The notes beneath the pieces are model-generated. The model saw only the letters and a list, made by a program, of their open reading frames with translations. It searched no databases and was not told the origin of the DNA. A program made the translations under genes and the position numbers. From Streptomyces sp. L-9-10 (lineage in GTDB: Bacteria; Actinomycetota; Actinomycetes; Streptomycetales; Streptomycetaceae): a stretch of DNA of 64,000 bases. Location: NCBI RefSeq assembly GCF_004151105.1, contig NZ_PHRF01000016.1:124001-188000 (forward strand). Reading direction: 5' to 3'. Below, piece after piece: positions 9,104 to 16,923 of the stretch. The first letter of the stretch is position 1; each line of letters begins with the position of its first letter.

Positions 9104-9517
9104 TCAGGTCCGGTGGAGGAGCTTGCTCAGCTCGGTCTCGACCTCGATGTCGTGCCGCTCCTGGCCGGCCGGGACCATCGCGTACGAGCTGTCCAGGAAC
9201 CGGCGCAGCGGCGCGGTGTCGAACTGGACCACCGCCACGCCGTCCGGCGAGTGGAACTCCACCACGATCTGGGCCCGTCCGCAGGGCCACACCTGTACGT
9301 CGCCCTCGCCCGAGGGGAGCCGCAGGCCGGATTCGAGCAGGTCGCGGGCGAAGGCCCAGACGACCTCGTCGTCGTTGAGGGAGACCTCGGGAGGGAACAC
9401 GATACGTATGGCGAGCGGATCGGCGCCGTCGTAGCGGAGTGTGACGGAAACGGTCTTGGGGTGCGGGGCGTCCGTGATGAGACGCGCTGTGGCGGACTGC
9501 ACGACGATGGGTGACAT
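9104..9517 (-). CDS. ssgE: SsgA-like sporulation/cell division protein, probably SsgE
   Basis: A 137-residue member of the SsgA-like family (SALP), found in sporulating actinomycetes. It shows the family core VTLRYDGADPLAIR, then VWAFARDLLESGL, SGEGDVQVWP and a final DIEVETELSKLL helix. SALPs localise septation and peptidoglycan events during sporulation; SsgE is reported to affect spore separation. The assignment to SsgE rather than another SALP rests on neighbourhood (penicillin-binding protein, pmt and metal-transport genes nearby) recalled from S. coelicolor, so the paralogue call is less certain than the family call. It is transcribed away from the metal transporter, from an AT-rich region near 9600-9660. 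Confidence 0.85.
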   Translation of the reverse strand: MSPIVVQSATARLITDAPHPKTVSVTLRYDGADPLAIRIVFPPEVSLNDDEVVWAFARDLLESGLRLPSGEGDVQVWPCGRAQIVVEFHSPDGVAVVQFDTAPLRRFLDSSYAMVPAGQERHDIEVETELSKLLHRT

Positions 9518-9710
9518 CGACCTGGCTCCTCGGTGGCTGCTGCGACGGCTGCTTGTGGCGGCCGGTGGCTGGGCGGGATCGGGAGCGCGACTCCTTGAAC
9601 AGAAGAACCGGACATTTGGCTCTTAATCATACAAAACCTCCCGCATTTGTCCATGGCTTTGCTGTTCGTATATCCGTCGAACACCCTCCCGTCACCGTGC
9701 ATGTCACATG

Positions 9711-9733
9711 CTCTTGCGAGGTGTTCGCAAGAG
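9711..9733. promoter_or_regulatory. Nur-box-like operator upstream of the metal transporter
   Basis: The perfect palindrome CTCTTGCGA-N5-TCGCAAGAG contains TTGCGA-N5-TCGCAA, close to the Nur box TTGCAA-N5-TTGCAA of the nickel-responsive Fur-family repressor of Streptomyces. It ends 59 bp before the transporter ATG and just upstream of a TATCAT -10-like hexamer at 9740. The sequence fit is seen directly; Nur binding is inferred. Confidence 0.7.
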
Positions 9734-9792
9734 GGCCCTATCATCGAACGGCTCATCACCGCGCCATACGAGCAGGAAGCGGAGCCCCCGCC

Positions 9793-10842
9793 ATGCATGT
9801 CCCCGACGGATTCATCGATCTGCCCGTCTCGGCCGCCTCCGGTGCCGTCGCCGCGGGCGCCGTCGCGGTCAGCCTGCGCGGCGCGCGCCGGGAGCTGGAC
9901 GAGCGCACCGCACCGCTCGCCGGACTCGTCGCCGCGTTCATCTTCGCCGTGCAGATGCTCAACTTCCCGGTGGCCGCCGGGACGAGCGGGCATCTGCTGG
10001 GCGGCGCGCTCGCGGCGATACTCGTCGGTCCCTACACCGGGGTCCTGTGCATCTCCGTCGTCCTGCTGATGCAGGGCATCCTCTTCGCGGACGGCGGGCT
10101 CACCGCGCTCGGGGTGAACATCACCGACATGGCCGTGGTGACGACCGTCGTCTCGTACGTGCTCTTCCGCGCCCTGGTGAAGCTCCTGCCGCGCACGCGC
10201 CGTTCGGTGACCGTCTCGTCGTTCGTGGCGGCGCTGGTCTCCGTACCGGCCGCGGCCCTCGCGTTCACCTTCTTCTACTGGATCGGCGGGACGACCGACA
10301 TCCCGATCGGCAAGGTGCTGACCGGGATGGCCGGGGTGCATGTGCTCATCGGTATCGGCGAGGCCGCGATCACCGCGCTGACGGTCGGCGCGGTCATCGC
10401 CGTACGGCCCGACCTCGTGTACGGCGCCCGGGGGCTGTCCGCGCCGCTGAAGCTGCGGGTGGACGGTGAACTGGTCGACGCCGGCCCGGAGTCCGGCCCC
10501 GTACCGGTGGCCGCGCGCTCCACCCGCAAGGTCTGGGCGACCGGGCTGGTCACGGCGCTCGTCCTGGCCGGTTTCGTCTCCTTCTACGCCTCCGCGAACC
10601 CCGACGGCCTGGAGAAGGTCGCCGCCGACCAGGGCATCGACCGGAAGACCGAGCCGCACCACACCGCCGACTCCCCGCTCGCCGACTACGGCGTCAGGGA
10701 CCTCGACGACGCCCGGATCTCCGGCGGGCTCGCCGGGGTGATCGGGGTGGGCGCGACGGTGGCCGTCGGCAGCGGTGTCTTCTGGGTGGTACGGCGGCGC
10801 CGTACCACGGCGGACACGGCCACGGCCGGCGGGAACGTCTGA
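9793..10842 (+). CDS. cbiM: ECF-type nickel/cobalt transporter, CbiM-CbiN fusion subunit
   Basis: A 349-residue membrane protein. It begins MHVPDGFID, the conserved CbiM/NikM N-terminus whose amino group and early His bind the metal. Residues ~1-210 are the multi-helix CbiM core (GVNITDMA is characteristic). Residues ~240-345 form two helices around an extracytoplasmic loop, matching a fused CbiN-type small subunit. The ATG at 9793 is fixed by this motif. It heads an operon with cbiQ (1-nt gap) and cbiO (overlap). Sequence alone does not separate cobalt from nickel; the Nur-box-like site upstream favours nickel (NikMN naming would then apply). Confidence 0.9.
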   Translation: MHVPDGFIDLPVSAASGAVAAGAVAVSLRGARRELDERTAPLAGLVAAFIFAVQMLNFPVAAGTSGHLLGGALAAILVGPYTGVLCISVVLLMQGILFADGGLTALGVNITDMAVVTTVVSYVLFRALVKLLPRTRRSVTVSSFVAALVSVPAAALAFTFFYWIGGTTDIPIGKVLTGMAGVHVLIGIGEAAITALTVGAVIAVRPDLVYGARGLSAPLKLRVDGELVDAGPESGPVPVAARSTRKVWATGLVTALVLAGFVSFYASANPDGLEKVAADQGIDRKTEPHHTADSPLADYGVRDLDDARISGGLAGVIGVGATVAVGSGVFWVVRRRRTTADTATAGGNV

Positions 10843-10843
10843 C

Positions 10844-11605
10844 ATGGGCGCGGGTCATGCCCACACGCTCTACCGGCACGGAGACTCACCGGTCCACGCA
10901 CTGCCCCCGCACTGCAAACTGGCCGCCGTCTTCTGCTTCGTGCTCGTGGTGGTCTCCACCCCGCGCGAGGCGGTCTGGGCGTTCGCGCTGTACGCCGTGC
11001 TGCTCGCGGCCGTCACGCGCGTGGCCCGTATCCCCGCGGGCGTCCTGCTGCGCCGGCTGCTGATCGAGATCCCGTTCGTGGCCTTCGCGTTCCTCATGCC
11101 CTTCGTGGTCCCCGGCGATCAAGTCCCTTTCCTGGGGCTGTCGTTGAGCGTGCCCGGGCTCTGGGGCGCCTGGAACGTCCTCGCGAAGGGGACGCTGGGC
11201 GTCACCGCGTCCGTGATCCTCGCCTCCACGACCGAGCTGCGCTCCCTGCTGCTCGGTCTCCAGCGGCTGCGGCTGCCGCCGATGCTGGTACAGATCGCGT
11301 CCTTCATGATCCGCTACGGCGATGTCATCACCGACGAGATGCGGCGGATGTCGGTCGCCCGGCGCTCGCGCGGCTTCGAGGCCCGGGGCCTCCGGCACTG
11401 GGGCGTCCTCGCCAAGTCCGCCGGCGCGCTCTTCATCCGCTCCTACGAGCGCGGTGAGCGGGTGCACCTGGCGATGGTCAGCAGGGGGTACGCGGGCAGC
11501 ATGCCCGTCATCGACGAGGTGACCGCGTCCCGGGCGCAGTGGACGTACGCCGCCGCCCTCCCCGTGTCGGCGCTCGCCGTCTGTCTGCTTGGCTGGACCC
11601 TATGA
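10844..11605 (+). CDS. cbiQ: ECF transporter T component CbiQ/NikQ
   Basis: A 253-residue integral membrane protein with about five helices. It carries the two coupling motifs typical of T components: ARRSRGFEARG and, shortly after, MVSRGYAG. These Ala-Arg-Gly type motifs dock into the ATPase and transmit its movement to the CbiM subunit. The ATG at 10844 is 1 nt after the cbiM stop; the end overlaps cbiO by 4 nt (ATGA), so the three subunits are coupled. The N-terminus MGAGHAHTLYRHGDS is His-rich and may touch metal; that is speculation. Confidence 0.9.
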   Translation: MGAGHAHTLYRHGDSPVHALPPHCKLAAVFCFVLVVVSTPREAVWAFALYAVLLAAVTRVARIPAGVLLRRLLIEIPFVAFAFLMPFVVPGDQVPFLGLSLSVPGLWGAWNVLAKGTLGVTASVILASTTELRSLLLGLQRLRLPPMLVQIASFMIRYGDVITDEMRRMSVARRSRGFEARGLRHWGVLAKSAGALFIRSYERGERVHLAMVSRGYAGSMPVIDEVTASRAQWTYAAALPVSALAVCLLGWTL

Positions 11606-12384
11606 CCGAGCCCTCCGCCCCCGCCGTGCCCGCGTCCCTCGATGTCAGCGGGCTCGCGTACGCGTATCCCGACGGCCATCAGGCCCTCTTCGGCGTCGAT
11701 CTGACCGTCGGACGCGGTGAGCGGGTGGCGCTGCTGGGGCCCAACGGCGCCGGGAAGACCACGCTCGTCCTGCATCTCAACGGCATCCTGACCGCCGGGG
11801 CCGGTTCGGTCGCGGTCGCCGGGGTGCCGGTGGCGAAGCGGAATCTGGCCGAGATCCGCCGCAGGGTCGGCATCGTCTTCCAGGACCCGGACGACCAGCT
11901 GTTCATGCCGACGGTCCGCGAGGACGTGGCGTTCGGCCCGGCGGCCTCCGGGCTGCGCGGCCCCGAGCTGGAGGCCCGGGTCACCGCCGCGCTCGGGCAG
12001 GTCGGGATGGCGGAGTACGCGGACCGGCCGCCGCACCATCTCTCCTTCGGCCAGCGCCGCCGGGTCGCGGTGGCGACCGTCCTGGCCATGGAGCCGGAGA
12101 TCCTCGTCCTCGACGAGCCCTCGTCCAATCTCGACCCGGCGTCCCGGCGCGAACTGGCCGACATCCTGCGGTCGCTGGACATCACCGTACTGATGGTGAC
12201 GCACGATCTGCCGTACGCTCTCGAACTCTGTCCGCGTGCGGTGATCCTCAGCGAAGGCGTCATCGTGGCGGACGGGCCCACGGGGCAACTGCTCGGCGAC
12301 GGGAAGCTGATGGGCGCGCACCGGTTGGAGCTGCCGTTCGGTTTCGACCCGCGTTCCGTGTCGCCGGGACACGTTGCACCATAG
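11602..12384 (+). CDS. cbiO: ECF transporter ATPase CbiO/NikO
   Basis: A 260-residue ABC ATPase. Walker A is GPNGAGKTT, the Q-loop is in GIVFQDPDDQLF (typical of CbiO/EcfA), the signature is LSFGQRRRVAVA (LSFGQ in place of LSGGQ, with function expected to be kept), Walker B is ILVLDEPSSNLDP and the H-loop is VTHDL. It powers metal uptake by the CbiM/CbiQ membrane complex on the cytoplasmic face. Its start overlaps the cbiQ stop. A beta-lactamase-like gene follows on the same strand without an obvious terminator. Confidence 0.92.
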   Translation: MTEPSAPAVPASLDVSGLAYAYPDGHQALFGVDLTVGRGERVALLGPNGAGKTTLVLHLNGILTAGAGSVAVAGVPVAKRNLAEIRRRVGIVFQDPDDQLFMPTVREDVAFGPAASGLRGPELEARVTAALGQVGMAEYADRPPHHLSFGQRRRVAVATVLAMEPEILVLDEPSSNLDPASRRELADILRSLDITVLMVTHDLPYALELCPRAVILSEGVIVADGPTGQLLGDGKLMGAHRLELPFGFDPRSVSPGHVAP

Positions 12385-12460
12385 AAGGGGTCGCGCCGCC
12401 GGGGCGTGGCGGGACGACGAGCGGTACGAGGCGTGGGTACCGACGGGCGGGAGTGCGGGC

Positions 12461-13699
12461 GTGGACGTCCAGGGCACGGTGGAGGCGGGCTTCGAGCCGG
12501 TCAGGGACGCGTTCGTACGGAACTTCGAGCGGCTCGGGGAACAGGGCGCGGCCGTCGCCGTGTACCGGGACGGGCGCAAGGTCGTCGATCTGTGGGCGGG
12601 CACCCGCGATCTCACCGGACGCGATCTCACCGGGCAGGAGCCGGGTGACCGGGGCGCGGACGGCACGGACGGCGTGGACGCGGCGCCGTGGGCCGTCGAC
12701 ACGGCGCAGATCGTCCGCTCCGCCACGAAGGGCGTCGCCGCCGCCGTACCGCTGCTCCTGTACCAGCGCGGGCAGATCGACCTCGACGCCCCGGTCGGCA
12801 CGTACTGGCCGGAGTTCAAGTCCGCGGGCAAGGAGCGGGTGCTCGTACGCCACCTCCTGTCGCACCGCGCCGGGGTGCCGGTGCTCGACCGGCCGCTCAC
12901 CCCGGCCGAGGCCATCGACGGGGAGTCGGGCGCGCGGGCCCTGGCCGCCCAGCGGCCGGAGTGGGAGCCGGGCACCGACCACGGCTACCACGCGCACACC
13001 TACAGCTGGCTGATCGCCGAACTGGTCAGGCGGGTCACCGGCCGCGGCGTGGGCCGGTGGATCGCCGAGGAGATCGCCCGTCCGCTGGGGCTGGACTTCT
13101 GGGTCGGACTGCCCGCCGAGGAGGCTCACCGGGTCGGCCGGATCGGACCGGTCGAGGAGCCGACGGCGGTCGGCGGCGCGCTCAGACTGCGGCCCAAACG
13201 GTCCGTGTCGGAGGCCTACCGCGACGCGGAGTCCCTGACGCGGCGCGCGTTCGGCGTCATCGAACCCCGGCCCGACGAGAACGACCCGGCCTACCGCGCC
13301 GCCGAACTCCCCGCCTCCGGAGGCATCTCGACCGCCCGCGCGCTGGCCCGCTGCTACGCCGCGATGATCGGCCCCGTCGACGGCCACCGGCTGTTCGCCC
13401 CCGCGACCCTGACGCTCGCGCGTACGGAGGAATCCGCGGGCCCTGACCGGGTCCTGGTCGTCGCCACCCGCTTCGGCCTGGGCTTCATGCTGCACGGCCC
13501 GGCCGCCCCGCTGCTCGGCCCCGGCTCCTTCGGACACCCGGGGCGCGGCGGCTCGCTCGGCTTCGCCGACCCGGAGTCGGGCATCGCGCTGGGGTACGTG
13601 ACGAACGGGATGCGCAAGGGAGTGACGGCGGACCCCCGCGCACAGGCTCTGGTGCGCGCGGTGCGAACGGCGACATCATCGCCGGATGAAGCGATTTGA
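12461..13699 (+). CDS. serine hydrolase, class C beta-lactamase fold
   Basis: A 412-residue protein of the beta-lactamase/esterase EstB/PBP4* fold. The nucleophile motif is S87-A-T-K90 in IVRSATKGVAA. The second motif is YHAHTYSW, where the canonical Tyr-x-Asn appears as Tyr-His-Ala, as in many esterase-like members. A late FGHPGRGGSLGFAD segment supplies the third (HxG-like) motif. There is no signal peptide, so it is cytosolic and more likely an esterase than a cell-wall enzyme. The GTG at 12461 follows GGGAG by 7 nt; a longer start at 12374 overlaps cbiO and is less likely. The end overlaps the SDR gene by 14 nt. Confidence 0.85.
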   Translation: MDVQGTVEAGFEPVRDAFVRNFERLGEQGAAVAVYRDGRKVVDLWAGTRDLTGRDLTGQEPGDRGADGTDGVDAAPWAVDTAQIVRSATKGVAAAVPLLLYQRGQIDLDAPVGTYWPEFKSAGKERVLVRHLLSHRAGVPVLDRPLTPAEAIDGESGARALAAQRPEWEPGTDHGYHAHTYSWLIAELVRRVTGRGVGRWIAEEIARPLGLDFWVGLPAEEAHRVGRIGPVEEPTAVGGALRLRPKRSVSEAYRDAESLTRRAFGVIEPRPDENDPAYRAAELPASGGISTARALARCYAAMIGPVDGHRLFAPATLTLARTEESAGPDRVLVVATRFGLGFMLHGPAAPLLGPGSFGHPGRGGSLGFADPESGIALGYVTNGMRKGVTADPRAQALVRAVRTATSSPDEAI

Positions 13700-14456
13700 C
13701 GGATACGGAGTCCTGATCACCGGAGCGGGCCGGGGCATCGGCGAGGCGACCGCGCGCAGGCTGGCGGAGGAGGGCGCGCGCGTCCTGGTCACGGACCTGG
13801 ACGAGAAGCGGGCGGTGACGGCCGCCGAGTCCATCCCGGGCGCGGTCGCGTTCGGCTGCGACGTGGCCGACCGGGCGTCGGTGGAGGCGGCGGTGGCGTA
13901 CGCGGCCGAGACCTTCGGCTCGCTGGACGTGCTGGTGAACAACGCGTACTCGTGCACCAAGGACGCCCCGCTCTTCGAGGACGAGCCGGACGAGGTCTGG
14001 GCGCTGGACCTCGACATCACCCTGACCGGCGCCTTCCGCTGCGCCCGCGCGGCGCTGCCGTATCTGGCGGCCTCGGGCCGGGGCGCGATCGTCTCGATCG
14101 GCTCGGTCAACGGCGAACAGGACTTCGGCAACCACGCCTACAGCGCGGCCAAGGCCGGCCTGGCGGGCCTGACCCGTACGCTGGCGGGCCACGCGGCCCC
14201 GCGCGGCGTCCGTGTCAACCTCGTCGAACCCGGCACGATCCACACCGGCGCCTGGGCGGGCCGCGAGGCGGTGCTGGACCGCGCGGCGGCCCACTACCCG
14301 ATGGGCCGGGTGGGCACGCCGGCCGATATCGCGGCGGCGGTCGCGTTCCTGGCGTCCGCCGACGCCTCCTGGATCACGGGGGTGACGCTGCCGGTCGACG
14401 GCGGGATCCTGACCAGCAATCTGGGGCTGCGGAGGGCGTTCACGGACGACGAGTAG
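13686..14456 (+). CDS. SDR family oxidoreductase
   Basis: A 256-residue classical SDR. The cofactor motif TGAGRGIG is at residues 12-19, the NNAY variant of NNAG follows beta-4, the catalytic YSAAK comes after SIGSVNG, and the C-terminal substrate loop ends ITGVTLPVDGGIL. Length and motifs match FabG-like alcohol/keto reductases using NAD(P). The start overlaps the end of the serine hydrolase gene by 14 nt, so they are cotranscribed, and the pair may act on one ester-containing metabolite. The Asp after beta-2 (VTDLDE) favours NAD over NADP. Confidence 0.88.
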   Translation: MKRFDGYGVLITGAGRGIGEATARRLAEEGARVLVTDLDEKRAVTAAESIPGAVAFGCDVADRASVEAAVAYAAETFGSLDVLVNNAYSCTKDAPLFEDEPDEVWALDLDITLTGAFRCARAALPYLAASGRGAIVSIGSVNGEQDFGNHAYSAAKAGLAGLTRTLAGHAAPRGVRVNLVEPGTIHTGAWAGREAVLDRAAAHYPMGRVGTPADIAAAVAFLASADASWITGVTLPVDGGILTSNLGLRRAFTDDE

Positions 14457-14598
14457 CGCGCGGAGCCGTGGGCGGGGTGCCGCAGGGCGAGGAGTGAGGA
14501 GAGGTGCCGGGCGCGGCGGGACGGGGTTGCCGCCCGTGCTGTTGTGGCGCGACGAACCCCCTCCCGCCCGGCGGGTCGAACGGCCTGCACCCCGCGCC

Positions 14599-15735
14599 CT
14601 ACACCCCGCGCCCGCGCGCGACCCCGACGACGTTGGTGGCGTCCACCGCCTTGCGCAGGGTCCTGGCCAGACCGATGGCGTCGCCCACGGCCCAGAGGTG
14701 GATGAAGAACAGCCGGGGCTCCTCCCTGAGCCCGTGGTTGTGCAGCTCGACCAGGCCGATCCCGCCCTGCCGCAGGATCTTGATGACGTCCTGGACCTCC
14801 TCGGCGACCATCACGACATCGCCGTTGAGCGCGGCCCTGCCGTCGCCCAGGGGCTGGAAGATGAAGGCCGAGATCGTGCCCAGGCCGAGGGGCAGCGCCA
14901 TACCTCTGTCGACGACGACCTCCCGGCGCGCGAAGGTGGTCTTGTAGACCCGGCCTTCCTGCCAGCCCTTCATGCCCAGCGCGGCATCGATGGCGTCGGT
15001 GTCCAGATCAACGGGCCCCGGCGGTCGCGGCGGCTCGTCCGGCGGGGCCGCGGTGCGGTCGAGCGCCGCGCGCAGACCTCGGGCGATGGCCACCGGATCC
15101 CGTCCGTGCGCGTGGACATGGGTCCACCAGACGTCGGGGGAGTGGGCGAGCAGGTGCTTGTGCAGCGCGGTCTGCTCGATGCCGTGCGCCTGGAGGACGT
15201 CCGTCACCTCCTGCAACTCGCCCTCGGTCACCGTGAGATCGCCCATGGCCAGCACGTTGCCGTCGGCGTAGCGGACGAAGGCCACATGGGAGCCCAGGGA
15301 GAGTTCCGGTGAGACGGGGACTCCGTAGGAGACGACATGGAGGTCCCGGCGCGGAAAGTGCGTGTTGTACGCCATGTCGCCCGCCATGAAACCCCGCCGG
15401 CCCAGCGCCCGCGCGACCTGCTCCCAGTCGGCCGGGGTGGTGGTCACCGGCTGGACCGGCTCGTGCGCGTGGCCGCCGCCCTCCACTGCGGCGGGGGCCG
15501 GGTCCTGGGCCTCGGCGCGGGCGGCGGTGGCGCCGATCCCGGCCAGCAGCGGCGCCAGCGCGGCGGCGGTGGTGGTCAGCAGAAGACGCCGCGGCGTCCC
15601 CGATCGGTGGTCCGTGTCCCGGTCCCGGTCCGCGTCCCGGTCCGTGTCCTGGTCCGTGTCCCGGTCCTGATCCTGGGTCCGGTCGCCGTCAGGTGTGCCG
15701 TGGTGGTCCGCTTCTTCGTGTGGTTGTCCGCTCAT
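14599..15735 (-). CDS. DUF1259 (LppY/LpqO-like) exported protein
   Basis: A 378-residue protein containing two tandem DUF1259 repeats, as in mycobacterial LppY/LpqO. Each has a WTHVHAHG / VELHNHG type His motif and a DLTVTEGELQEV / DVVMVAEEVQDV helix. The N-terminus is odd: ~45 hydrophilic residues with an Asp-Arg-Asp-Thr repeat precede a twin-arginine-like segment (TPRRLLLTTTAAALAPLLAG) ending ATAARA, a likely signal peptide. GGAGG lies 10 nt before the ATG at 15735; a GTG at 15738 has better spacing and may be the true start. The biochemical function of the family is unknown. Confidence 0.8.
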   Translation of the reverse strand: MSGQPHEEADHHGTPDGDRTQDQDRDTDQDTDRDADRDRDTDHRSGTPRRLLLTTTAAALAPLLAGIGATAARAEAQDPAPAAVEGGGHAHEPVQPVTTTPADWEQVARALGRRGFMAGDMAYNTHFPRRDLHVVSYGVPVSPELSLGSHVAFVRYADGNVLAMGDLTVTEGELQEVTDVLQAHGIEQTALHKHLLAHSPDVWWTHVHAHGRDPVAIARGLRAALDRTAAPPDEPPRPPGPVDLDTDAIDAALGMKGWQEGRVYKTTFARREVVVDRGMALPLGLGTISAFIFQPLGDGRAALNGDVVMVAEEVQDVIKILRQGGIGLVELHNHGLREEPRLFFIHLWAVGDAIGLARTLRKAVDATNVVGVARGRGV

Positions 15736-16043
15736 CACATCGATACCTCCGTGACGAGAGGAGACCATGAGCGGCTGGATAAACCAGGATCTGTCGGGCG
15801 GCGCCCGGCGAGTGTTGCCAAAGTGGCACCGTCCGGACCAAAGGCCCGGGTGGAGGCCCTCAAGGGGCAGCTGGAGGGCCTCAGGGGGTAAGGGCTTCCG
15901 TAACCGTTAGGGGTCATGCGGTCTGTAGAAAGTCATACGGGTATTGCCTAGCGAATATGCCCACATGGACGGCGCCCTCATCCGTACAGCTTCCGGGGGT
16001 GCCGGTCACAGATAGTCACTAATTCAGGAGTAGGGGAATTGCC
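15736..16043. other. 308-bp spacer at the left edge of the accessory island
   Basis: It separates the divergent DUF1259 gene and a small exported peptide gene. I see an inverted repeat TGCCA-AAG-TGGCA at 15816-15828 that could be an operator, and an AT-richer stretch at 15930-16020 where a promoter for the peptide is likely. A 47-codon reading frame at 15768 has no supporting features and is not called. No integrase, att site or transposon end was seen. Confidence 0.5.
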
Positions 16044-16205
16044 ATGCGTACACTCACGCGCGTTGCAGTCGCCATGGCAGGCGCGGTCCTGGTGGCACTC
16101 GGGGGCACGGCTGCGGCACACGCCGACCCTGCGGCAGTTGAGCCGGCGCCGGTGGTGACTGACGCAGCACCGGGCCCGGTCCCCGGTGACATTGAGTGGG
16201 GATAG
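16044..16205 (+). CDS. small exported peptide, 53 residues, unknown function
   Basis: Starts MRTLTRVAVAMAGAVLVALG, a textbook Sec signal (positive n-region, hydrophobic core), then TAAAHA-DP gives a type I signal peptidase site near residue 27. The mature part is about 26 residues, acidic and Pro/Ala/Val rich, ending in PGDIEWG with a single Trp. There is no Cys. A good AGGAG lies about 13 nt upstream with a second GGGG nearer. A terminator hairpin follows 17 bases after the stop, so it is its own transcript. It could be a small surface or signalling peptide; I do not recognise a family. Confidence 0.65.
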   Translation: MRTLTRVAVAMAGAVLVALGGTAAAHADPAAVEPAPVVTDAAPGPVPGDIEWG

Positions 16206-16222
16206 AAGAAACACAGCAGTAA

Positions 16223-16260
16223 GGGGCGCGGGCAGCGACTTCCTAAGCGCTGTCCGCCCC
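16223..16260 (+). terminator. terminator-like hairpin after the exported peptide
   Basis: GGGGCGCGGGCAGCG pairs with CGCTGTCCGCCCC across a 7-9 nt loop with one bulge. It lies shortly after the peptide stop. There is no clear T run, as is usual in streptomycetes. Confidence 0.65.
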
Positions 16261-16385
16261 TGAGTGCACGTAGTGGGGGGGGAATGCAAACAAATGTTTC
16301 ACTCAGGATAGAAATTTACGTGCGTACCGGCTCTGGCCGCCCGCGGAACCTGGACACATGTGGACGAGGAAGCACGGGCAGCAGC

Positions 16386-16631
16386 ATGAGCCGGACATTC
16401 ATCGTTGCGCGCGAGGACCGCGCGGATGCCGTTGACGAGCTGCACCGGCTCGCCGGCGAAGTTGTTCAGGCCGGAGTGGCTGACCGTTACGGGGTCTGCC
16501 TCCACCCGGTGCTGTGGAGTTTCGGCAGCACGGGGTGGGGTGTGTACCTGGACGACAGGGCACCGAGCCAGGCTCCGCCTCGCGGGCTCACGCTGCGCAC
16601 ACTGGCTCGCCGGCTCGGGCCCACTGCCTGA
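16386..16631 (+). CDS. hypothetical protein, 81 residues
   Basis: A small soluble protein starting MSRTFIVAREDRADAVDELH, probably one alpha/beta unit (a strand, an amphipathic helix, then WGVYLDD). The ATG at 16386 gives the cleanest N-terminus, with GAGGAAG 13 nt upstream. The frame is open from an ATG at 16284 behind a G run, which would add 34 residues of poor composition. A strong bidirectional terminator follows. It has no recognised domain. It sits with the XRE/DUF397 island, and its codon use is less GC-biased than the core genes. Confidence 0.5.
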   Translation: MSRTFIVAREDRADAVDELHRLAGEVVQAGVADRYGVCLHPVLWSFGSTGWGVYLDDRAPSQAPPRGLTLRTLARRLGPTA

Positions 16632-16653
16632 TCACGAAGCCTGATCACGACAA

Positions 16654-16686
16654 AGCCCCGCCACTCTTGGGGAAGAGGGCGGGGCT
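16654..16686. terminator. bidirectional terminator between convergent genes
   Basis: AGCCCCGCC pairs with GGCGGGGCT and, after a one-base bulge, CTCTT with AAGAG, around a GGGG loop. An AAA run precedes it and CT follows, so it can serve both the rightward 81-residue gene and the leftward DUF397 gene. Confidence 0.88.
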
Positions 16687-16713
16687 CTGGTCTGAAGTCC
16701 CTGGGGTGCCGCA

Positions 16714-16923
16714 TCACACGGCGCCGAACTCTCCGTCCTTGATGCCCGCCACGAACGAGGCGAACGAACTGGCGTGAAAGTCAAGAACGGGCCCGGCGGG
16801 GGACTTGCTGTCACGGACGGGGACCACGCTGCGCGAGGCAACGAGGTTGAGAGCGATCTCAACGCAAGCGCCGCCGTTGTTGCTGTATGAAGATTTGAAC
16901 CAACGCGGGGATTCGGTCGTCAC
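16714..16923 (-). CDS. DUF397 domain protein (WhiJ-partner type)
   Basis: A 69-residue DUF397 protein. It shows the hallmark WFKSSYSNNGGACVEIA near the N-terminus, then VPVRDSKSPAGPVL and a final FASFVAGIKDGEF. The GTG at 16923 overlaps the stop of the upstream XRE gene by 4 nt (GTGA), so the two are coupled. In Streptomyces such XRE/DUF397 pairs belong to the WhiJ/AbaA class that influences development and antibiotic production; the small protein is thought to counteract its repressor partner. The target of this pair is not evident, but the divergent tiny ORFs next to it are the obvious candidates. Confidence 0.88.
   Translation of the reverse strand: MTTESPRWFKSSYSNNGGACVEIALNLVASRSVVPVRDSKSPAGPVLDFHASSFASFVAGIKDGEFGAV

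Noticed and set aside
9518..9792. Cobalamin riboswitch before cbiM
   Set aside because: The 275-bp spacer is AT-rich near ssgE and shows no B12-box-like conserved core; only the Nur-like palindrome stands out.
15768..15911. 47-codon frame starting MSGWINQDLSGG
   Set aside because: No ribosome site, Arg/Trp/Ser-rich composition typical of a chance frame, and it lies in a promoter-like spacer.
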